From the NCBI GenBank assembly GCA_907164885.2, contig OU015496.1:184619281-184683280 (forward strand): a stretch of 64,000 bases of DNA, given 5' to 3'. Shown one piece after another: positions 55,804-64,000 of this stretch. The position numbers and the translations under genes were made by a program. The notes below the pieces were generated by a model. The model worked only from the letters and a program-made list of their open reading frames with translations, made no database searches and was not told the DNA's origin. The DNA is from Dolomedes plantarius (taxonomy: Eukaryota; Arthropoda; Arachnida; Araneae; Dolomedidae). Position 1 is the first letter of the stretch; every line of letters begins with the position of its first letter.

Positions 55804-57789
55804 TATGTTACACACATATATTTTCGCAAGTTATATACGATAAGTCTATTAATAATTATGTGTTAGAATTATAGGCTTCAAAGCAATGTGGAATGTGCAA
55901 CGCATTTCTTGTATTCCCTAGTAGTTTCACTGCGTTTTTTGACTTTTCACACTTACTTTCCACCTTCTTGGGCCGATTTTGTATAGGTGGAATACTTCTA
56001 GGAAAATATCCGCATTGTTTTGTTTGCAGATGGAGTGGTTTATCATATACAGACATCCTCCTGCGCGTTCTAAAGTCAGGGATATACATACACTGTAAAA
56101 TTTATTCCGTGACATTTAGCCGAAACTTCGACAGAGAGTATTTCTGTTATCATAATTTTCCAGAAGTCCCCATCAATATTTCATATACCATTAGTAAAAG
56201 GAGAGCCACTCTGTTCTAGTGATTATAAAAAAGATTCATCTATCCAGGAAATAGTCAAATATTGCCAGACTTTGTAAATTTCCTATGTTGTTCCCTATCC
56301 ATTCTTCTCTTCCCTGATAGGTTCATCTTCCATATCACGCCAAATTGGAAGCATCCCCTCTGCTATACATGAAGATATATCTCTATTTTAACTATCTTCA
56401 TTATCATTTTGCTCATTCTCAACAGTTAGGACTCGACAATTTTTGCAAAATGCCAAAACGATACCGATAAATTTGCTGTCACTTTAATCACTAAAGCTTG
56501 TGATTTATCGCTTTCTTTTTCAATTAGGCAGAATTGTGTCACCAAATTCACTCTCCCTTTCTGTTTTGAAATATGCCTAGAAATATAACTAACTACAAAC
56601 AACAAATTTGTTTTATTATTTTTACTTCTTTTGCCGTGATTAAATCAATAGAAAAGTAAGAAAAATTTGCAATAAACACACTTATCTCTATGCGAGGCTG
56701 TAACGTATCGCTAGTTTACGACACGACATATTGCTTTCTAACATCAAAATCAGTGGATTTTGTGGACAACTGTACATAAATGCGAGAAGACCGTTATTCT
56801 CAATTCTTACAACAAATTTACTCTAGACGTGTGTAGTACGTTATTCCAGCGTAAGTACATAGTTAACACCTCTACACATGATAGATTGCCCTTAAGTCTC
56901 ACACTTTCGGCTCTTCTGTGCCATGGAAATTTATTTGGAACTTTACAGAACATAGAAATCTTCTACTCCATTACACCGGAAGGGGCCCGATACGGTTGCA
57001 AAGGCCCTCCAGGTTGTGCAAGAAATCTTCTACTTATACGAACATTGATTTTATATTACATATCAATATGTGTGTGTGTGTGTGTGTGTGTGTGTATAAG
57101 ACGCCTGACCGACACTGTGAATTAAGATTCTTTTGAGTCTCACAGTTTCACGTAGTCCATGCAACAGCCATTACAGCTAATCGCAATCGGAACAGAACAT
57201 TTCTAAAGTGTACAGGAAATACGGATTGTTTTTATGTTCTGCAACTAAACTTCAGCGAGACTCTTTCTTCTACATTCCCTCTCATTAAGTAGCAAGTAGC
57301 CTTGCGGCTTTTGTCTAATGACGAGGAATGCGAAGGAGCTACAGTTGAACTTCAGTTGACTCATACAGCAGGGGTTTTTTGTACATACATTTGGTAATAT
57401 TCTAGTGGGTGGGATCCCATCGCTGCCATTATGATCTGAAAATTAACAGCACAAGTAATATTACGTTTAATAATTTATTTTTATTTAAAAAAAATAAAAG
57501 ATTGAACTATTCTAACGACCAGTTCCACACTGCAGATAAACAACTCTTAATTAACTAAAATATTCAACGGAATTACGAAGCGCAAATCTTCGAATTTCTT
57601 AGCCAAATACATTCTGCAATCTGCCGTAGCTTGATCTTTTAAATAGATTTATCTACTTTAAATATCTAAAAGAATTCTAGTTTCCCTTTCCAGCCGAGTT
57701 CCCGGTTAATATCTCCATTCGAAATCCATGTAGTATTAAATTGAAATATGTAACAACGCTTGAAAAAAGTCACACTACAGCTAACATTA
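55804..57789. other. Unassigned stretch with a TG microsatellite
   Basis: (TG)n at 57069-57095. The frames at 55893-56219 and 56760-57136 have no motif. No gene recognised. Confidence 0.45.
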
Positions 57790-57797
57790 TGCTACAC

Positions 57798-58122
57798 CAG
57801 GGGTGTCAAACTCAAAGACTAGCTTGGGCCAAACAAACAAGGTTTAACTATAGGTGGGCCGCAAAAAAAAAAATCAATATTAATAGAAACGTAGGTTTAT
57901 TTACCTAATTACAGTATATTCAACATAAATATATGCATTTTGTTTAATAATATCAAAAAAGAGTATTATTAAAAAAAACATTTAGCGAATTATTCCTATC
58001 TTATTATAATTCTTCGTCGGTTATTTTATTATATATTATTGTGTGCCAATATATTGGCCGTGCCGCAAAAATGGTCGTCGTGGGCCGCATGATGCCCTCG
58101 GGCCACGAGTTTGACACCCCTG
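57798..58122. mobile_element. hAT MITE, 325 bp
   Basis: The ends are CAGGGGTGTCAAACTC and GAGTTTGACACCCCTG, perfect inverted repeats of 16 bp. A perfect 8-bp duplication TGCTACAC flanks it (57790-57797, 58123-58130). GTGGGCCGC occurs inverted near both ends. Confidence 0.96.
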
Positions 58123-58345
58123 TGCTACACGATCACATACCTTCCAGTGCTAAAACGCTCCGACCTCCGAGGTTGACAGTTCATAAGAATTCCAAAATTT
58201 CAATTTAACTTCTCATCTCGCTTTCGGCCCTTCCGAAAAGAGTTAGAATGAATACAGGAAATGAATAAAGTTAACTTAATTTGTTAGAAACTCGTCTACA
58301 AATCTTACACATCTTTAAAAATCTAACTTCATAATTTAAACACTA

Positions 58346-58855
58346 CTAGTTGTTGCCCGTCAAAACATGACTGTTGGATAGTAAATAAATGTACTAATAC
58401 ACAAATTATACTCAACCCATCATTGCCAAATGTTGAAAATCATAATATGAAGAATAGAAGAATACACTTTAAATTAAAAATAAAAATGGCAGAGAGACAG
58501 CTGGAGAGATTCCTCGGAATAAGCAAATTAACGCGTTTATGAGGCATTGTGCTTAGAAAGTGTCTAAAGCCAGTTTAAAACATGTCACTCAGCATGCGCA
58601 GAAACAAATTAATGTGTTTATGTGGCCTCATGATTAGTGGGTACCTAATGCCAGATTTAAACATGTCACTGAGCATGCGAAGAAAGCATTATTTAATTGT
58701 AAATTACCGGTAATTAATAGAAACTGGGGTTACAAAAACCAAATTTGACGCATCTTTAGATTAAAATCTTACGTTTAAGACCAAAATTAAGTAAACTGAT
58801 GCTGTAGTTTTCTCTCACGGACTGCCCAAAAAATCGGCTTAGCTTAAATATATAG
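58346..58855 (+). repeat. Dispersed repeat family B, copy 3
   Basis: It starts CTAGTTGTTGCCCGTCAAAA and ends GCTTAGCTTAAATATATAG. It is uninterrupted, so it gives the unoccupied version of the site hit by a hAT MITE in copy 2. No clear target duplication. Confidence 0.88.
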
Positions 58856-59305
58856 ATTTTTAATAAACATGCTCTTTGAATAACTCATCTTAAGCAAACA
58901 GTCGTAGATAAGGATGGAAGCCATGAAAAAAAATATGTATCGCTAAGTATCTTCAAAACCCAAGCAACTTGAATTTAAACTCGTTGTTCAAAGCATATAG
59001 CAAAATACACTCTGTGATTTACATAGCATGTGCTGTAACATTTCAACAAGTTTTCCGAACTATCCGTTTGTTTTCCCACGTGCGTTACATGTTATCCACG
59101 GCAAAGAATTAACAAAACGTCGTATAAATATAGATGAGGGTTCCTAAAAGTTTAAAATGGAGCTTCCAGAAATAGAACCAACCGCGTTGATGGATGGCGA
59201 GCATGCCCCTTAAACTTATTAATGCCAATGTTTCAGGGCTTACATTCGCTGAACCTGGACGATTGGGCTTGACCTGAGGGTGAGAAGTTTTTGTAGAGAA
59301 GGTAA
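58856..59305. other. Unassigned stretch
   Basis: Nothing recognised. Confidence 0.5.
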
Positions 59306-59313
59306 CTCGAAAT

Positions 59314-59490
59314 CAGTGGCGCACCCAGGATTTTTTCTTGGGGGGGGCCGAGATGAATGGATAAAAATATTTATAATGCATGGGGGGGGCCGAGATGAAC
59401 GAATAAAAATATTTATAATGCAAAATCAATATTTCTACTTCTTTGGGGGGGGGCAGGGCCCCCTGGCCCCCCCCCCTGGGTGCGCCACTG
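59314..59490. mobile_element. hAT MITE, 177 bp
   Basis: The ends CAGTGGCGCACCCAGG and CCTGGGTGCGCCACTG are perfect inverted repeats. A perfect 8-bp duplication CTCGAAAT flanks it (59306-59313, 59491-59498). An internal direct duplication of GGGCCGAGATGAA...TATTTATAATGCA (about 45 bp) is present. Confidence 0.96.
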
Positions 59491-59498
59491 CTCGAAAT

Positions 59499-61257
59499 AG
59501 ATACATTTTCTCTCTTCTGCATACTCCCGAGGTTCGGACGTGGGCAGATCGTGACAGGGGATGATTGTTTACTAAATGGATTTGCCTAAAACAGGTTTGG
59601 AGTGAAATGGATTACAAGATGCAGAAACAGCCGTGGCCCGATCCGCAGATAACAGGGTAATTTCGGGTAAGACTTCTAAACTGTGTAATCTCCCGGGACG
59701 ACTTAGTGAGGTTGTTCTCTCTCAAATAATATAATTATCAGGGTGTGCACGTAGATAGTACACGGCGTCGACTCCAGCACTTGCGCAAATACCTTTCTAA
59801 CCCCCTCCCCCCCCCCCCCCCCCAAGTCTTATCGGAATTTTTTTTGACGCCTCGCATTATCTGTAGGTTTTGTAATTAGGCAATATTCGTTTAAAATTGC
59901 GAAATAAGCAAAAGTTCAAAATAATTTTTTTCAAAAAGTTCTTTACTTAAACATCGTATACATGCTAACTAATGCAATACATTCTTCGAATTAAAAACCA
60001 ACTATGCTCGGGAAAGGAATGAAATCTACATTTTTGGGCATTTAGGACTGAAATTCTATTTAACCTCTAACTCCATGCCATCTCGTTCACTCACTGTCTT
60101 TGCAATCTTGACCATCTCTTGCACATCTCTTGACCATTCAGTTTGGTATCTAACTGTCCAATACAAATACGTTTTAAATTCGTATATTAGCAGACTATGC
60201 ATTGTACAACATTCGCAATTCAATCATTTTGTTTTAATACAACTGTCATCTAAAAGTTCCTGTCATTAAAAGTCATTACATTAATCATTACATTAAGTCA
60301 TTAAAAGTAATATTTTTTTTATGTTCTACAGAATACGTACGCACTTATTTCTTACAACTTTAACAAAAAAAAATTTATCTGAGAAATAAAAAACATCAAT
60401 TTCTGAAACCAAAAGTTCCCAGAGAGGAAAAACACAATTAAAATAACAGAATATATATTGAAACATAAAACAAGAAATCCAAATATATTTCAAAAAGAAT
60501 TAGATATACAAGACTAAAAATTCTTTTATTTATTTCATCCAATGAACTGCATTGGTAACGACAGCCTCAAGCCCTCCCGAGTCCCCCCCCCCCCCCCCCG
60601 CAAAAAAAAAAAAGAAAAATAAAGAAGCATGTATATTACCATGTGGGATATTAAGAGAGATTTATGAACCATTCCCGAGAAAGAGGTAAATTAAAACATT
60701 GTACACTTCTTTCTGGCTTTCGCATCCCACAAAAGCCACGGAAGACAAACAAGAAAAGCTTAACCCCAAAAAGAAAGACTATCCCAAATCCTTAAGAGCA
60801 ACTCGAAAACGTGCTCCAATAACCGGCGCTGAGCAGATGGAGCCACCACATTAGGGTCCCCAACTCACGAGAGATCATCCATCACAGAAAAGCCGCGAGG
60901 ACACCACGGTAAAACGAAAAACCTTGCGCTTGAATTTTTTGATCCATTAAGTGACCGGATTGATTCATTTTTTCCGGGAATATGGCCGGATTGTGGAGGA
61001 CGGAAGGCCTCCTTCCAGGTACTGAGTTACCGAGGCGACAGAGGGAGGAGGCACATGTCTTGAGACTCGGCCAAAGAAAGGAGTGATGAAGAAAAGTACA
61101 GATTAGGGACTTTTTTCTCAGGTGGAGGCGTTCGACGAATACTTATTCTCTCGATAATTTTCTTTTGGATTTACGTTATTTGCTGGCTCATTCGACATCA
61201 TTCGATTTCAGCCCTTAACAAAGATTTGGCGAATATATTTTTGCTCTAGATACGACG
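59499..61257. other. Unassigned stretch with poly-C tracts
   Basis: C-runs at 59801-59823 and 60583-60599. A patch at 60640-61110 is less AT-rich but has no recognisable exon. Confidence 0.45.
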
Positions 61258-61955
61258 TAGGGATGCGACATCGATGTCGATGTTTTGATAAAAATATCGA
61301 TGCTTTAAAAATCGATTTATTGAAGCCGATTTTTTTTTTAACATCGATGTTTTGTGCTCGATGTTTTACGTTGTCTCGATGTTTTTTAAAATGAAAATGT
61401 ACCATAATAAAAAAAAAATTAATCTCGTAGCATAATTTTCCCACTCAGCAAATGTAAGTCTGAATTCTGAGAAGAACGAATACAAAGGAGGAAGACAAAT
61501 CGCAATGAAGAACCAATAAATAATAAGTATATGCCTCAATAGCCCCCAAAGGATTGTTATTTACAGTAAAGAAAAAATTAGCTTGTTCAGTTTTCCCCCA
61601 TACGTTGGTTTTGCATCAGTACTTCAAATTGGTGTAAATATATGTAATTTTCTTTTGTATTATTTAATTTGAAAATAAAAGATTTGTTAATAAATTGCAA
61701 TAATTTCTTCCTCAATTTTCTGGTAAAAGTAATAAAATGTGTAATGGAAATTCTGCGATATGCGCTGACTCTAGCAACCAAGTTTTTGTTATTTGTGACA
61801 GCCCAACCTGAGAGTAAAATCCCCCCCCCCCCTCCATAACTAACCGAAGTAACATTAATCTTAGAGGTTACTAAACCAGTTTTAAAAAATGAAAGTTCAT
61901 AAACATCGATGTTTAAAAACATCGATGGTTTTGGGGCGATGTTTTGGGGCATCTT
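61258..61955 (-). mobile_element. ATCGAT-rich hAT-like element, copy 2 (one end lost)
   Basis: Reverse orientation of 47365-48126. The terminus TAGGGATGCGACATCG is intact at 61258. The other end stops at GGGGCATCTTTTAAC instead of reaching CATCCCTA. Its middle frame (minus strand, 61587-61952) differs from copy 1 at only a few residues, so the copies are young. Confidence 0.88.
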
Positions 61956-62153
61956 TTAACATACTCAAGCCCCAATACGAACATAAGACATTATTCTAGA
62001 AATGCAGCAAGCGAACAAAGAGAAAAACTACAGGAATATGTTTTTGCTAGCGGTTTTATTCGTAGAATACAAAATCTTCTAGCAGAATTCTTCATCTATT
62101 AGTGCTGCCGTTAGCGTCCCTTGGATATATGAATGCACTGTTATATGAGTATA

Positions 62154-62938
62154 CTAGCTGAATACCCGTGCTTCGCTACGGAGTACATTCAAATTAAATA
62201 CAACAGACAATGTATGCAATTAATGCCAAAAAATATATATTTATAAAAAAATCGTAACGAATATTTTTATAGACAAAATAATGTAAAAGAAAATATTAAT
62301 ATTAAACCATACTAAAGAAACATAAAACATACTAAATTAAAACATTCTAAAGAAGAGTTAATATAGTACAATTTGAGGAACATTTCTTTTACTGTATTTT
62401 AATATTTTTTTGGATAATGTCCAATCATCGTCTGCCGCATTGGCAAGAAAAAAACAATTTTTTTTGTCAATTTATTTCGTTGTTATGCATGTGACGCACA
62501 ATTAGTTTCAAGTATCACAAAAAGAAAAGAAACCACGCGATCAGCATTTAAAAAATTAAATTCTAAAAATTAATCTTTAAAAATTCACCAAAAATTAGAA
62601 AATGGAGGTAAAGATTCGAAAAAGATTTAATTTTAAAGGAATTTTTATGATCTTTCTCGTGATATAAATTTTAGAACCGACAAATTATTAGTTTAAATGC
62701 AAACTTTAAAAAATGTTGCAAAAACAACTTAAAAATTTAATTTAAAAAAATCTAAGAAGAATAAAATTTAATTTTAAAAAATCTAAGAAGAATTTTTCAA
62801 AAATCTTTCTTAGTGCACTCATACACTATAAGAAGAATCACCATGCAAAATTTTAGCCCTTCAGATCCAGCGGTTTGGTCTGTGCGTTATCTGTCAGTCA
62901 GTCAATCAGTCAGTTACGGAACTGTTTTATATATATAG
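62154..62938 (+). repeat. Dispersed repeat family A, copy 3
   Basis: It starts CTAGCTGAATACCCGTGCTT and ends GGAACTGTTTTATATATATA then G. A perfect 9-bp duplication ATGAGTATA flanks it (62145-62153, 62939-62947). It carries an extra ~100 bp near 62280-62390 relative to the other copies. Confidence 0.93.
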
Positions 62939-62947
62939 ATGAGTATA

Positions 62948-63219
62948 TATAATTTACTTTCACAGAAAACTGCTACGTCTGGATACGACAGAAATAATTA
63001 TATAAATGTGCTTTAGAGTCGCTTCTTTTATTTCGTATTTTTGTTGTCATCGATGTCATGGTTTGCAACTCGAGTTTCTCTAATGGGTATATTATATATC
63101 AACCCTAATTACATAAAAAAAATCACCTCAAATTTGTAACGTTTTTACGCACTACAGTAATATAACGCTTAATTTTCTGAAAATCTTTCATTATTTCTTT
63201 CTTATAGAGAAAAAATTAA
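62948..63219. other. Unassigned stretch
   Basis: Short AT-rich spacer before the Tc1 end. Confidence 0.5.
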
Positions 63220-63221
63220 TA

Positions 63222-64000
63222 CACTGCTGGCCACCCAAATTGCAACACCAAGAAAGACAAGAGATATCACAACAAAATTTATTTTGTAGATAACATGTTG
63301 ACCAAGTATCAAATGATTAAATTTATAGACTTCTGTGAAGTGTGGTTCCTGCCAAAATCAGTAGCCAGAGTAGCCGCCATTGTTGGAGATCACCGCTGCC
63401 ACACGCCTCAGCATTGATTCAGAGAGACTTTGGATGAGTTCTTGGGGTACAGCAGACCAAGCAGCTTCCACACGTTGCCAAAGTTGATCTGCTGTGGCAG
63501 CTGGGGATGGAATCTGGGTCAATCGTAGAGCAACCATGGACCACATGTTTTCTATCGGCGAAAGATCCGGAGAGCGAGGCGGGCAGGGAAGCAATTCAAT
63601 CTGGCGATTGACGAAGAACCGTTGGACAATGCGTGCCACGTGTGGTCGCGCATTATCCTGTTGAAATATGGCTGTGGGCAAGCCCTGAAGGTAAGGAAGG
63701 ACAACTGGCTCCAACACCTCGGAGATGTAACGCTGGCTGTTTAAAGTACCGGCAATGCGTACTAGAGGTGTGCGAGAGTGATATCCAATACCGCCCCATA
63801 CCATAATACCCGGTGCAGGACCAGTGTGGCGGTGCATAACGCAGCTGTTCAGCATCCTCTCTTCACGGTGTCTCCAGACTCGAATGCGACCATCGTGGTG
63901 TTGCAGACAGAAGCGTGACTCGTCAGTAAAGACAATTTCGTTCCATTCTGCCGTCCACATCCTTCTGTCATCGCACCATTGGCGGCGGAGACGTCTGTGG
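63222..64000 (-). mobile_element. Tc1-type transposon, left end (runs off the window)
   Basis: The terminal sequence CACTGCTGGCCACCCAAATT (continuing GCAACACC) is preceded by TA at 63220-63221, as expected for Tc1. The transposase gene reads leftward from beyond the window edge and stops 130 bp before the tip. Confidence 0.94.
63358..64000 (-). CDS. Tc1 transposase, C-terminal part, frame open (partial)
   Basis: A DDE transposase that excises and reinserts the element at TA dinucleotides. The frame is open from the window edge to a TGA at 63358-63360, including RQWCDDRRMWTAEWNEIVFT upstream of the first Met in view. Catalytic residues are present: Asp in FTDESRF, Asp in QQDNARPH and Glu in SPIENMWS, spaced D34E as in Tc1. 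The protein ends ...RVAAVISNNGGYSGY. The N-terminal paired-like DNA-binding region and the true start lie right of the window. No frameshift or stop is seen, unlike every other transposase here, so this is the youngest and possibly still coding element. The wording matches transposases I recall from orb-weaver spider annotations. Confidence 0.95.
   Translation of the reverse strand, partial: HRRLRRQWCDDRRMWTAEWNEIVFTDESRFCLQHHDGRIRVWRHREERMLNSCVMHRHTGPAPGIMVWGGIGYHSRTPLVRIAGTLNSQRYISEVLEPVVLPYLQGLPTAIFQQDNARPHVARIVQRFFVNRQIELLPCPPRSPDLSPIENMWSMVALRLTQIPSPAATADQLWQRVEAAWSAVPQELIQSLSESMLRRVAAVISNNGGYSGY

Overview
This is a eukaryotic, strongly AT-rich window with almost no single-copy coding sequence. 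It is built from layers of transposable elements, their nested remains, and several tandem-repeat arrays. The repertoire (Tc1, mariner, pogo/Tigger, hAT, piggyBac and PIF/Harbinger DNA elements; Jockey-like and RNase H-bearing LINEs; tRNA-derived SINEs) points to an arthropod. The Tc1 transposase at the right edge reads like the copies I remember as abundant in orb-weaving spider genomes, so a spider is my best guess. That is recognition from memory, not a search.

Layout. 1-2.5 kb: a probable host-gene 3' end, with a last coding exon of 41 residues plus stop and a poly-A signal (2300-2427). An interrupted exon-like segment lies near 0.8 kb. 3.2-4.1 kb: a long inverted repeat beside a GTTGG(G)CCAAC minisatellite. 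5.0-5.9 kb: a SINE with perfect target duplications, then a Jockey-type LINE tail. 7.8-18.3 kb: SINEs, hAT elements (one nested in another), two Tigger-type MITEs (one inside a TTAA-flanked piggyBac element), and copies of dispersed repeat families A, B and C. 19.7-27.5 kb: piggyBac, hAT and fold-back elements, a weak candidate first exon on the minus strand near 22.8 kb, and a hAT with a recognisable transposase tail. 28.3-31.8 kb: a minus-strand LINE with reverse transcriptase and RNase H. It is split by a family C insertion and by an insertion carrying a 183-bp tandem repeat rich in TGACGTCA. 32-34.8 kb: a hAT relic containing an internally deleted mariner, then a piggyBac fragment containing a family A insertion. 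34.8-37.1 kb: nothing recognised. 37.1-40.7 kb: a Tigger relic, family D elements and a second SINE. 41.6-44.9 kb: an alternating two-type tandem array, a LINE tail and a direct duplication. 47.4-48.1 and 61.3-61.9 kb: two inverted copies of an ATCGAT-rich hAT-like element. 48.9-50.3 kb: a 158-bp satellite-like array. 51.3 kb: an almost wholly palindromic Harbinger MITE. 55-59.5 kb: a LINE tail and further hAT MITEs. 62-64 kb: family A, then a Tc1 element running off the window with its transposase frame open.

No genes here work together as a pathway. What can be read is insertion history. In many cases target-site duplications, restored reading frames or an unoccupied paralogous site prove which element landed in which. 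No bacterial features, CRISPR array, rRNA or intact tRNA gene was seen. Many short open frames are simple repeats or transposon interiors read in arbitrary frames.
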